From NCBI GenBank assembly GCA_018223185.1, contig JAAEYW010000012.1:39503-103502 (forward strand): 64,000 nt of DNA. The letters are read 5' to 3'. Below, in pieces: positions 1 to 9,260 of the stretch (positions are counted from its first letter, which is position 1; every line of letters starts with the position of its first letter). The notes beneath the pieces were generated by a model. It was not told where the DNA came from and did not search any database. It saw nothing but the letters and a program-made list of their open reading frames with translations. This DNA comes from Oceanospirillales bacterium. Lineage in GTDB: Bacteria; Pseudomonadota; Gammaproteobacteria; Pseudomonadales; Balneatricaceae. The position numbers and the translations under genes are program-made.

Positions 1-653
1 AGAAAAGCAACACCCATTACAGGGACACGGCAGCCAAAATTCTTAGCGGTATACGCATGACCTAACTCATGTAAAAACTTGATCGTCAGCAAAGTGATAG
101 CATAAGCGACCAGCCCTTTCAGGCTGAACATATCGACCAGAGACGTAGTGAAACTATCCCATTGACGACTGACCAGGAATATCCCGAGAAACAAAACCAG
201 AAGTGTCATACGAGCGAAAAAACGACCGCCTAACCATTTAACAACCGGCAGGGTTTTTCCGATCCACTGATCGGGTTTCAAAAGAGGGACTCTGAAAAAA
301 AGGTAGGTATGTAGTATCTGTTTAAACCAGGACTGCTTTCGACGCTGATGCTCCTGATCCAATCGCTTCGTGTCGTCTGCCGCAGAACGTTTTATAAGAT
401 CGTACCGTACAATAAACTCAACTACGTTCTCAACAGCATCGGGCTCCAGCGTCAGCGTCGTATCCGCATTAACGGAATTGCAGATCTCCTCTGGAGACGA
501 CATACCCCAGCGACACAGTATCTCGAACGTTGTCCAGTCAATCCTGAAATATAAATTACGAACCGGGTCGTAAAGCGACCAGGTCGGCGACCCGGTGCGA
601 CTTGCAGGTCCAGGAAAAACAGAGAGTTCATCACGAAGTGATGGCAGCGCCAT
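1..653 (-). CDS. PqqD-like/M50 membrane zinc metalloprotease (partial, 3' end outside window)
   Basis: Only the first ~217 residues are present; the gene continues past the left edge. The ATG at 653 lies 2 bp after the stop of the GAF-HlyD gene, so the two are surely co-transcribed. Residues ~1-90 resemble the PqqD-like N-terminal domain found before many 'putative peptide zinc metalloprotease' proteins (visible motif: SLYDPVRNLYFRIDW). Hydrophobic segments follow at about residues 145-165 and 180-200. The second carries HELGH at residues 195-199 (bases 57-71), the HExxH zinc motif of M50 (site-2-protease) enzymes. M50 proteases cut substrates in or near the membrane. Here the obvious candidate substrate or client is the giant surface protein upstream in the same unit, which is inference. 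The rest of the active site (the distal Asp motif) is not visible. Confidence 0.85.
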   Translation of the reverse strand, partial: MALPSLRDELSVFPGPASRTGSPTWSLYDPVRNLYFRIDWTTFEILCRWGMSSPEEICNSVNADTTLTLEPDAVENVVEFIVRYDLIKRSAADDTKRLDQEHQRRKQSWFKQILHTYLFFRVPLLKPDQWIGKTLPVVKWLGGRFFARMTLLVLFLGIFLVSRQWDSFTTSLVDMFSLKGLVAYAITLLTIKFLHELGHAYTAKNFGCRVPVMGVAF

Positions 654-655
654 TA

Positions 656-2002
656 TTAAATACCAGCCCAGCCGCGAAATGCAGCCCAGGGTCTGCGCAA
701 CACCCAATAAATCAACGGTACTCTGTCACCTTCAAGTCGTGCTGTTCCCTTCAGGCCAATTCTGGGAAGGTCACCGTTTTCGGTCAACTGAGCCCGGATT
801 CGATACGCATACAAACCATCAGGCCTTAGCTCAGGTTGATAGGATATATAACTGAGATGGGCGATTACGGGCGTGGTAGGGTCCGCGGACAAAAACAGCC
901 GGGCTTCAGTTTCATCCTCCAGTCCGATCATATCGGAAGGCGATAACCAGGCCTCAACCTGAACCTCCTTCTCGTCCGCGACTAACAAAACCCGCTCACC
1001 CGTAACGACCGGACGACCTACCCATTCACTAGGGTCGTTATAAATCACCAGTCCAGCTCGCGGGGAGACAACTTGCGAGCGGGAAAAAAGCTCCACCAGA
1101 AAGGCGACTTCGATCTGTCGCTCTTTAATCTGACTCTGCAGCACACTGAGCTTTGCTTTACTCTCCGGGTCAAAAAGTGCTTGCTGGGCACGCTGTCGAT
1201 ATTCAGTTTCTGCAGTCACCAGACTGCGACGAGCAACCTCAAGACGATTATTCAGTGCCGCCTGATCAAACTGAAGAAGCGGCTGCCCATTGATCACTCG
1301 TTCGTTGGGTTTAACCAACATCTGATCAACTACGCCGTCCATTGGCGCTCTCACAACGGATGGATTCAACGGTATCAGTTCAGCAGGCGCTAACACGCTG
1401 AGTTGAACAGGGTACACGCTGATGGAGGCCAGAACCGCAATAGATACTGCTCTTGTCAGCAGCGTCTTAGTCGGCGATTTATACGCTGATCCCAAACGCT
1501 GACGCCAGGATTTTCGATAACTGTGACGATACTGATCACGCCAGGTATCGCACCATTCGCACAGCATTGTCGTTTCTTGTTGAGAAAATGGAGTATCCCG
1601 GGCAAACAATACCCGTCCACCGGGATAATTATCCTTACCTTTCAGATCAATCGTAAGCAGATAACGTGGCAGCCACTCTTCCCAGCTTAAGTCCCCTTCT
1701 CCCAAGGCAGAAAGATCGGCAACCATTGCAGACACATCCTGCTTACGCTCCTTCCCCGCACGAAACCATTTTTCCAGCCATTGCACATACGGTGAATGTT
1801 GTTCAAAACTGGTTACGCCAGATACGATCTGCACGCCGCGTCCAGCTTCCCAATAGACAGCCTGGCGATACGGAATAAGAGACTGCGATTCATTTACCAA
1901 CAAAAATTGAATTTCCGAAGCGGTCGCAGCTTCTCGAACCCTTTTCGTCAGAAAAATAAGAGTCGCCAGAACGCTGTCATTTACGCCTGATTGATCTGCC
2001 AT
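656..2002 (-). CDS. GAF-like/HlyD fusion, inner-membrane periplasmic adaptor
   Basis: 448 residues. Residues ~20-150 form a GAF-like cytoplasmic domain, an unusual fusion for an adaptor. A single membrane segment lies at about residues 181-200. After it comes a periplasmic HlyD/RND-type adaptor: barrel-sandwich (lipoyl-like) halves around VVRAPMDGVVDQMLV and VVSPRAGLVIYNDPS, separated by a short coiled coil (~residues 245-310), then a beta-barrel part. Proteins of this shape are often encoded next to M50 metalloproteases, as here (the M50 start is 2 bp downstream). The GAF domain might bind a small ligand or dimerise and so gate the adaptor, but no binding residues can be assigned. It begins 88 bp after the giant protein gene, beyond a terminator-like hairpin, so it may be expressed at a lower level. 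No strong Shine-Dalgarno sequence is visible. Confidence 0.85.
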   Translation of the reverse strand: MADQSGVNDSVLATLIFLTKRVREAATASEIQFLLVNESQSLIPYRQAVYWEAGRGVQIVSGVTSFEQHSPYVQWLEKWFRAGKERKQDVSAMVADLSALGEGDLSWEEWLPRYLLTIDLKGKDNYPGGRVLFARDTPFSQQETTMLCEWCDTWRDQYRHSYRKSWRQRLGSAYKSPTKTLLTRAVSIAVLASISVYPVQLSVLAPAELIPLNPSVVRAPMDGVVDQMLVKPNERVINGQPLLQFDQAALNNRLEVARRSLVTAETEYRQRAQQALFDPESKAKLSVLQSQIKERQIEVAFLVELFSRSQVVSPRAGLVIYNDPSEWVGRPVVTGERVLLVADEKEVQVEAWLSPSDMIGLEDETEARLFLSADPTTPVIAHLSYISYQPELRPDGLYAYRIRAQLTENGDLPRIGLKGTARLEGDRVPLIYWVLRRPWAAFRGWAGI

Positions 2003-2050
2003 GTAGTTCTGGTCCGTAATGAGAAAAGCCGATACGCTATACTAACCCAT

Positions 2051-2073
2051 AAAAAGCTGTCCGCCGACAGCTT
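2051..2073 (-). terminator. Intra-operon terminator-like hairpin
   Basis: On the minus strand a perfect 8-bp stem (AAGCTGTC/GACAGCTT) with a 4-nt loop is followed by a run of five T. It sits just after the stop of the giant protein gene and before the GAF-HlyD gene. It looks like a partial rho-independent terminator that would lower expression of the downstream adaptor and protease genes relative to the surface protein. Confidence 0.6.
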
Positions 2074-2090
2074 CTCAATGTTGCCGGAAA

Positions 2091-5000
2091 TTAAGCCCTC
2101 AGCTTACTCGCCTGCTCCAATAACTGATCCCGTTCGGCTTTCCATGCGAAGTGAGACTGAGACTTTAACTGATCCATCAGACCCGGTTTACCCGGAATCG
2201 ACGCCTGATCAGCCAAACCTGGCTTCACCTGTATAGTGATCATCGTTTCTACCTGTTTACCATTATCATCCCGTGCAAGCACCCGGATAATCAGTACGCC
2301 ATCGAAACCTTTCGGTGGAATACCCCGAAACTCCCCCTTCTCTTCGTCGAAAATCAGCCAGTCTGGCAGCGCTTCACCATCTGCCATCAGTACGCTCAGG
2401 GTAATTTGTCCGCCATCATCACCATTGGTAAACCCAAAGGTATCTGCGGGAATGGTATAGCTGATCGATGAGAAACCATCAGAGGTAAATTCCTGAATAG
2501 GGATATCGCGCTGAATTATAAGATCGTTTTCAGGCGCCTCGAGTGTCTCTTCATCAGCGGCAGCCTGCTCTGGCGCAATAACCTCTTCCTCTGTAATCTC
2601 CTCGCCCGGAGGTGCCGCCTCCACCTGAGTAGCTGGCGGGACAGCAGGCACAGGAGAATCATCATCCAAGATAACGCCAACGGGAACCTCTGAGATTGCC
2701 GTGTTATTATCCTCAGCGAAGTAAGCACCGGTGCCGTCATCCATGATGGTACCCGTTCCGGTGGCAATTTTACCGCCGGTACTGGCTGCAGTCAGCGTGA
2801 AGGTTTCACCCGTGTCCAGCTCTGCTTCCTGTTCAGGAGCTAGCGCCACGCGAACCAGCAACTGCCCATCAGCAGGCAGAGTTGCATTACCGGAGCTATA
2901 GGATACCCAAGCCCCCCCATTCCAGTATTGTAATTCGGACAGTCCTGTCGTTGTTCCGTTGGTCAGGCTAAGAATCGCCTTCTGTCCAGCAACACCGGTT
3001 ACCGTAAACACAGCATAGGGTGAACCTTCGTTAACGGTAACACTATTTACACTCAGCAAACGATCGTCATCCAGAACTTCACCGGTCGGAGCCGTATCGG
3101 AGCCGGTGCCGCCGCTGCCATCAAACCACTGACCGGTCCCATCGTCATGAATCGTCCCCACACCTTCCGCGGTTGAACCGCCCGTGTTGGTCGCCTTCAG
3201 GGTAAAGGTCTCGGCTATCTCATAAGGTGTATCGTTGGTGATCGCCGTGCGAACCAGCAAGGTTGTGCCACCGGCCGGAATCGTCACGTAATCACCGGCG
3301 GTGTAATCCACCCACGCAGCCCCGTTGTAATACTGCAGGGGTACGCCGGTGCCGGCGTTACCGGTATCGGTGCCAAGCGTCGCATCGGTATCGCCAGTAT
3401 CTGCCGTATTGCCCAGTTCCAGCTGCACCTGCTGACCCGCTGCCGCGCCGGTCACCGTAAAGACTGCATAGGGTGAACCTTCGTTCACGCTCACGCTATT
3501 TACGCTCAGCAAACGATCGTCATCCAGAACTTCACCGGTCGGAGCCGTATCGGAGCCGGTGCCGCCGCTGCCATCAAACCACTGACCGGTCCCATCGTCA
3601 TGAATCGTCCCCACACCTTCCGCGGTTGAACCGCCCGTGTTGGTCGCCTTCAGGGTAAAGGTCTCGGCTATCTCATAAGGTGTATCGTTGGTGATCGCCG
3701 TGCGAACCAGCAAGGTTGTGCCACCGGCCGGAATCGTCACGTAATCACCGGCGGTGTAATCCACCCACGCAGCCCCGTTGTAATACTGCAGGGGTACGCC
3801 GGTGCCGGCGTTACCGGTATCGGTGCCAAGCGTCGCATCGGTATCGCCAGTATCTGCCGTATTGCCCAGTTCCAGCTGCACCTGCTGACCCGCTGCCGCG
3901 CCGGTCACCGTAAAGACTGCATAGGGTGAACCTTCGTTCACGCTCACGCTATTTACGCTCAGCAAACGATCGTCATCCAGAACTTCACCGGTCGGAGCCG
4001 TATCGGAGCCGGTGCCGCCGCTGCCATCAAACCACTGACCGGTCCCATCGTCTTTAATGATTGCCAAGCCTTCCACTGTAGCCGGTACTGACTGAGTATC
4101 TTTTACCACCAGCTTGAAGGTTTCGCCGTTGTCATAAACGGAATCGTTGGTAATCGGGGTACGCACCAGCAATGAACCGCTGCTGTTCAACTCGACCAGG
4201 CCTGCGGCGTAAGCTAACCACTGGTTACCACCATCAATTGAATATTCCAGCCCGGTTTCACCCGCCACACCGAAGTCGGTGCCATCACCGGTGGCAGTCG
4301 CACCACTGGTAGACAGCACCAGTGAAACCTGCTGATATGCGACCCCTGTGACTTCAAAGACACCATAGGGCGAACCTTCATTCACGGTAATGTCGTTGAC
4401 ATCGAGAGTCCCCAGAGTACGGAACAGAAGATCACTGGTAAGAGGAGCAGCATTACTGCCATCTGCCAGCACACTCGCCTCTCGAGCCAGGGTGAAGTTA
4501 TCTGAGCTGTCTACGTTGTCATCGTTAGCGTCGTAGCCATCGTATTCATCAGCAGCTTCAAAGATATCGAGTAAACCATCACCATCGGTATCAGTTGTGT
4601 CAGTGATAGACGTCGCCTGACCATCGTGACGTTCAGTAATATCAGCCATACCATCATTATCAGAATCGGCATCCAGATAGTCCTGGGTACCGTCTGAATC
4701 AGTATCAACAGGCGTTAATCCCGCTGAAATTGTCGGATCAGTATTACTATCATTGGCATCAAAAACGTTCAGTAAGCCATCGTTATCAGCGTCAGCAAGC
4801 GATGCATCAAACGGTATATAGCTTGCTGTCGCCTGGGCTTCTACCGTGTCGGTAATGCCATCATTATCTGAATCAATATCCAGTCGATCTACAACACCAT
4901 CACCATCAGTGTCGATGTCCTGGCGCATGTCAGCCCCAAACGCAAAGTTCACGTATGTTTCATCCGACTCATAAGTAAACGTAAAGCTGCTGACATAGCC

Positions 5001-8000
5001 GTCAAGCTGGATAATGATAAACCCTTCACTGCCTGTTACATGAGTCGAGCTATCAATGCTGGTAGCGGTAGACCAAAGAACGTTCACATCCCGATCAAAC
5101 TGAATTCCAACCGGCACAGAAGACTGACCAACAGAACTGAAAGCTAGCCAAGGGTTTAACACCGGCTCAGCAAACGTAATCGTATTGATACTGGCTACGG
5201 TATTTTTAATGGTTACCTGATCAGGAACATTATATTCAGACGGGAATGTTGAAACGCTGAACATATCAGGTGTCGTTTGGATATTCAGAGCGGCGCTTGA
5301 AAGGTCCGTCAAAGTATAAGTGTACCCAACCCCCCCGATTGCACCAGTCGCTGTATTTCCAACTACTGATGGCACATCAGTCCACTGGATATTAGCACCT
5401 GTCTCATTGATATCGATAATGCCATCGTTATCATCATCGATATCAACATTGTCCGTAATACCATCACCATCGGTATCGCTGGTCACGTTGAGAACCAAGC
5501 CGTCTGAATCGTAGGCATAAAGATCATCCTGACTGAATAACGTCAGATTATCAGTCCCCTCAAATCCAGAATCAGGGGTATATACCAACAACGCCAACGC
5601 AGCATTAATATCCGCCTGACTGCCAGAAATAGTAATCGTATCCGAACCACTATTGTCGATAGTGGCAGAACCACCATTGACAGAGGTGGATAACGTACCG
5701 TGGTCTACATGCAAAATCACTTTTGACAGGTTGCCATCAACATCGGCAACCGAGATCAGGTTCGAGCCGTCAAAACTAAAGGCAGTATTCGGTGCAGTGG
5801 TTACCGAGCTCGGGTAGCTGTTAACAGGTGCATCGTTAATACCGGTTACAGTTACCGTCAGCACTGCATCTGAGACTTTGCCTGCCGAGTCTGCCACCCG
5901 GTAGGTAAACGTATCAGGCAGTGTCGCGCCATCAGCCAAATTGATAACGTCAGCATTGGTGTTATCAACGGTATAGGTAAAGGTGCCATCGCTATTGATC
6001 GTCAGCGCACCATAGCTACCTGATAATGTCGCGCTTCCGCCGCTAACATCGTCAAACGACGGCAAATTAGCCTGAGTGACATCATCATGCGAGCCGGCTG
6101 TCACCTCTATTACAGTCTTGGTATCGTTGTTATCGACATCGGTATCGTTACTGGTCACAGTACCGGATACAACCACACCCCCGGCATAGGCCGTGATACC
6201 ATCATCACTTGCAACTACCGCATCATTCGAGCCATCTATTGTGATCGTTAGTTTAGAGCTGGAAAGCCCAGGACCCAGGTCATTCCCAACAACATAGGTA
6301 AAGGTTTCCGTCAATGAATCGCCCGAATTAAGCGCGTTTACCGTTGGGTTAGCGTTATTCAGTGCGTAACTATAGCTTCCATCGCCATCGACCGTCAGGG
6401 TCCCATAAAGTCCATTGATCACGATTCCACTGGCACTACTCCCTACGCTGGCGGTGCTGCCATTGATAGACACCGACGCCACATACTCCGTAGCCGCTGA
6501 CGGACTGGCATCATTGGTCAACAGATTTCCTACAGGATCGCTACCGGGTGTTAACGTATACCCTGGATCAGCACTGCCATAGTTCAGATCCAGGCCTGCT
6601 TCTGTCGCTGAAGCCACGTCTGCAACAGCAGTCGGATCATTAATGCCCGTGCCGTAAACATCAATAATCAGCCGGGCTTGACTCGTCTCTCCGGCAGCGT
6701 CACGCATGGTGTAATCAAACACCTCCTGCATGACGTCTCCTTCTGAAATTCCAAGATTATCTACCGTGGGGGCATAGGTGTATGAGCCATCAGAATTCAA
6801 CACCAGTTGTCCGTACATACCCTGAATGGTTGTACCTGCTGGTTCTGAGGTCAAAAATGTTAACGGCGCGTCTGTCAGCGTATCTGAGGAAGTAATCTCT
6901 ACCGACACCAAATCGCCGTTACCATCGTAATTCAGCGCCGAAACCACAACGCCCGCGCTAAGGCCACCTCCCGTCACGGTCATACCCACCGCGATAGAAC
7001 CAGTCAGTCCCGTTACACCGACCGTACTGGTGCCGGTTGTAACAGAACTTGATATCGCCGCATCTTTGTACGCGGCGCCAGAGGTGTTATTTCCGAAACC
7101 AAGTAACTGTCCATCAAGTATGGTGAAATTATTTACCGCACCGGAAAGCGTAAAGGTTTTGTTAGTCGTATCGATTGATGCAACGGTTATTGGATTATTG
7201 TTGGCATCAAGCAGGAGCGTACCCGGCGTTTTATCATCATCAGTATCATTACCGTCGTCGAAAACGAAGTAGCCGACGCTCACGTTAGATGGCAACGCGC
7301 TAAAGCTTAAGGTCGTCGCACCACTTCCTGTATTGAGTGTTGTCGCTGTAGCTGAACCCGAGATCGATAACAAAGAGATACTCAGACTATCGCCTGCATC
7401 AACATCATCATCGTTGGTCAGCACATTACCGGTTGCGCTGTATCCTGTGTAATCAAAGGTGCTACCCGCTACCGTTGTCGATTCTTTAGCCTGGTTATAA
7501 TCGTCTGAGGCGATCGGAGCATCGTTACTGCCCTGAATACTGATCGTCAATGAACTATTTGATGAACCACCCCGACCATCGGAGATACTATAAGTAAACA
7601 CATCGTCCAGACTACCACTCAGCAACGCATCTACCAACGCGCTATCGTTGTTGATAACGTAGGTGTAAGCCCCATCTGAATCAATTGTCAGTGTTCCATA
7701 CAAACCCGTAATTGACACTCCGGCTTCGGTGACTGTGACAGTGCCACCCATACTCTGCGAAGCTGCTTCGGTAACAGCTAACGAATCACCGTCCGTATCA
7801 GTATCGTTAGATAGCACATTACCAACAGCATTAACGGTTGCGGTAATAGTTCTGCTTGGCGTCTCATCTTTATCAGAGCCTAACTCAACAGCTGAAGTAT
7901 CGGTGTCAGCAATTGCCGATGGGCTTGTGTTGACGGGTAACTGATCAATCAGATTATTGAGCGCGTTATCCACACGATCAGAAGACGAGCCCACAGTAAT

Positions 8001-9224
8001 TGTGTCGTAGTCTCCGGCAGCAACGGCACTATAGGAAGTTCCCGCTCCGGTTACTGTGGTGGTGGAAACATTAGACGCTATTTCACCGTCAAAATAGGAC
8101 TGGTTAACGACCAGGATGAATCCCATGTTGTCTGTAACACCGGGATCCGCTGGGGAATTAGCACTATCAGCATCCTGGTTACCATCTGCCTGAGCCGTTG
8201 TAAGATTAACAAAGTCCTGATCGACCCAAAAATAAAAGGCGACAACTTCACCCTGAATTTTTAGCGGTCGGCTAATCCAACCGTAATAATCCTGGCCACC
8301 GATATTAATTCCAATTGCGGAAACATCGTTACCGCTAAAATAGTTCGATTCAGCATCATCGTTAACTGAAACAGCACCGAGTCCAGTTGTATAGGTACCC
8401 ACACCATCCACTGAACCTGATACATCAATTAAGTGGGTTTCCTGCTCTTTCTCTGCCCAGTTTTCACCCACATCGACCGTGTTATCACCATCAAGATCGG
8501 TAATCATTCGGTAGGCGTTCACAAATTCAAATGATGCCCACTCAACGGCAATATTCTCGGCACCGATTATCAAGTCACCGTGATCATCGTCCGTTGCAGC
8601 AGAATAGGTTGATGCATCGTTATCAATCCCATTCACCCGATCCGCAAACAACTGACCTTCATCACCGGTCGAATCAGCGCCGTCATTCACCAGGTTATCA
8701 ATCGCATGGCCGATCTCTTCGACCAGCACTTTGGCGGCGACATCAGCACCAAAGGTGTCGACATATGACTGGTTCAGGTAGATAACTGCGCCACCATCGG
8801 GCCCTTCGGCAGCAAACGCACCGAGTTTTCCGCCCATCTGCTCGTTGCTCAGCAGTTCGACCGAGATAGAAACGTCATCGTTCAAAATCGCCTGACGGAT
8901 AGATTCGAAGTTCTGCAGCCACTCAGCATCAATCGTTTCTTTGCCGCCATTAAAGATCTCGAACAGCTCTTCAGCCGAAGCGGTTTCCAGATAGTCTTTA
9001 ACCTGTTTTTGCGCCTGTTCCAGAGCAGGCTGGGCAGGTTCATAGGCCACCGCCAGTACCACAAGACCGGCTGACACATCCTGGGTATCCGCTGAATCAG
9101 CAGTAAAGTCGCTAAATGCCTCAACCGTTGTTTCAACTGCAGCACCATCAAACATCAGGCGTTGTTCCAGCTGCATCATCTGAGGAACGGTTACATTGCC
9201 TGATTTAACATTGAACTTAGACAT
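2091..9224 (-). CDS. Giant repetitive surface protein/adhesin (LEPR-type N-terminal tag, VCBS, TSP3, Calx-beta-like)
   Basis: 2377 residues, acidic and rich in Asp, Gly and Thr, as in calcium-stabilised adhesins. There is no classical signal peptide. The N-terminus carries LEQRLMFDGAA (residues 19-29), a variant of the LEPRxLFDGA tag seen at the start of very large exported proteins. A zincin-like segment with EEIGH (residues 169-173), followed by GDEGQLFA, comes next. Then come several VCBS-type domains (~430-1130; NVLSNDTDTDGDSL, DVFTYSISDGRGG), thrombospondin-3-like DxDxDGxxD repeats (~1255 and ~1430-1570) and four Calx-beta-like units (~1610-2180). Two of these units are identical at the DNA level. 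A proline-rich linker and a cadherin/Ig-like C-terminal domain (~2240-2335) end the protein. No RTX GGxGxDxLx nonapeptides are seen. The flanking TolC, two adaptors and M50 protease suggest dedicated export or processing. A role in attachment or biofilm is inferred from architecture. Confidence 0.9.
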   Translation of the reverse strand: MSKFNVKSGNVTVPQMMQLEQRLMFDGAAVETTVEAFSDFTADSADTQDVSAGLVVLAVAYEPAQPALEQAQKQVKDYLETASAEELFEIFNGGKETIDAEWLQNFESIRQAILNDDVSISVELLSNEQMGGKLGAFAAEGPDGGAVIYLNQSYVDTFGADVAAKVLVEEIGHAIDNLVNDGADSTGDEGQLFADRVNGIDNDASTYSAATDDDHGDLIIGAENIAVEWASFEFVNAYRMITDLDGDNTVDVGENWAEKEQETHLIDVSGSVDGVGTYTTGLGAVSVNDDAESNYFSGNDVSAIGINIGGQDYYGWISRPLKIQGEVVAFYFWVDQDFVNLTTAQADGNQDADSANSPADPGVTDNMGFILVVNQSYFDGEIASNVSTTTVTGAGTSYSAVAAGDYDTITVGSSSDRVDNALNNLIDQLPVNTSPSAIADTDTSAVELGSDKDETPSRTITATVNAVGNVLSNDTDTDGDSLAVTEAASQSMGGTVTVTEAGVSITGLYGTLTIDSDGAYTYVINNDSALVDALLSGSLDDVFTYSISDGRGGSSNSSLTISIQGSNDAPIASDDYNQAKESTTVAGSTFDYTGYSATGNVLTNDDDVDAGDSLSISLLSISGSATATTLNTGSGATTLSFSALPSNVSVGYFVFDDGNDTDDDKTPGTLLLDANNNPITVASIDTTNKTFTLSGAVNNFTILDGQLLGFGNNTSGAAYKDAAISSSVTTGTSTVGVTGLTGSIAVGMTVTGGGLSAGVVVSALNYDGNGDLVSVEITSSDTLTDAPLTFLTSEPAGTTIQGMYGQLVLNSDGSYTYAPTVDNLGISEGDVMQEVFDYTMRDAAGETSQARLIIDVYGTGINDPTAVADVASATEAGLDLNYGSADPGYTLTPGSDPVGNLLTNDASPSAATEYVASVSINGSTASVGSSASGIVINGLYGTLTVDGDGSYSYALNNANPTVNALNSGDSLTETFTYVVGNDLGPGLSSSKLTITIDGSNDAVVASDDGITAYAGGVVVSGTVTSNDTDVDNNDTKTVIEVTAGSHDDVTQANLPSFDDVSGGSATLSGSYGALTINSDGTFTYTVDNTNADVINLADGATLPDTFTYRVADSAGKVSDAVLTVTVTGINDAPVNSYPSSVTTAPNTAFSFDGSNLISVADVDGNLSKVILHVDHGTLSTSVNGGSATIDNSGSDTITISGSQADINAALALLVYTPDSGFEGTDNLTLFSQDDLYAYDSDGLVLNVTSDTDGDGITDNVDIDDDNDGIIDINETGANIQWTDVPSVVGNTATGAIGGVGYTYTLTDLSSAALNIQTTPDMFSVSTFPSEYNVPDQVTIKNTVASINTITFAEPVLNPWLAFSSVGQSSVPVGIQFDRDVNVLWSTATSIDSSTHVTGSEGFIIIQLDGYVSSFTFTYESDETYVNFAFGADMRQDIDTDGDGVVDRLDIDSDNDGITDTVEAQATASYIPFDASLADADNDGLLNVFDANDSNTDPTISAGLTPVDTDSDGTQDYLDADSDNDGMADITERHDGQATSITDTTDTDGDGLLDIFEAADEYDGYDANDDNVDSSDNFTLAREASVLADGSNAAPLTSDLLFRTLGTLDVNDITVNEGSPYGVFEVTGVAYQQVSLVLSTSGATATGDGTDFGVAGETGLEYSIDGGNQWLAYAAGLVELNSSGSLLVRTPITNDSVYDNGETFKLVVKDTQSVPATVEGLAIIKDDGTGQWFDGSGGTGSDTAPTGEVLDDDRLLSVNSVSVNEGSPYAVFTVTGAAAGQQVQLELGNTADTGDTDATLGTDTGNAGTGVPLQYYNGAAWVDYTAGDYVTIPAGGTTLLVRTAITNDTPYEIAETFTLKATNTGGSTAEGVGTIHDDGTGQWFDGSGGTGSDTAPTGEVLDDDRLLSVNSVSVNEGSPYAVFTVTGAAAGQQVQLELGNTADTGDTDATLGTDTGNAGTGVPLQYYNGAAWVDYTAGDYVTIPAGGTTLLVRTAITNDTPYEIAETFTLKATNTGGSTAEGVGTIHDDGTGQWFDGSGGTGSDTAPTGEVLDDDRLLSVNSVTVNEGSPYAVFTVTGVAGQKAILSLTNGTTTGLSELQYWNGGAWVSYSSGNATLPADGQLLVRVALAPEQEAELDTGETFTLTAASTGGKIATGTGTIMDDGTGAYFAEDNNTAISEVPVGVILDDDSPVPAVPPATQVEAAPPGEEITEEEVIAPEQAAADEETLEAPENDLIIQRDIPIQEFTSDGFSSISYTIPADTFGFTNGDDGGQITLSVLMADGEALPDWLIFDEEKGEFRGIPPKGFDGVLIIRVLARDDNGKQVETMITIQVKPGLADQASIPGKPGLMDQLKSQSHFAWKAERDQLLEQASKLRA
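3052..4051. repeat. Perfect 453-bp tandem repeat within the giant protein gene
   Basis: Bases 3052-3504 and 3505-3957 encode two identical 151-residue Calx-beta-like units, and about 94 bp of a third copy follow before the sequence diverges near 4051. The more N-terminal unit (about 4060-4480) and the last unit (about 2690-3050) are diverged relatives. Identity at third codon positions points to recent duplication or ongoing homogenisation, so copy number may vary between strains. Confidence 0.9.
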
Positions 9225-9260
9225 CTTTACTCCTTGATCCAGCGTAATTGCTGAGCCAAC

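Noticed and set aside
3263..3913. Two identical plus-strand open frames opposite the adhesin
   Set aside because: They are mirror images of the perfect 453-bp repeat, Arg/Pro-rich and without coding features.
2091..9224. RTX toxin or classical type I secreted adhesin
   Set aside because: No GGxGxDxLx nonapeptides and no ABC transporter gene; the architecture is VCBS/TSP3/Calx-beta with an N-terminal tag.
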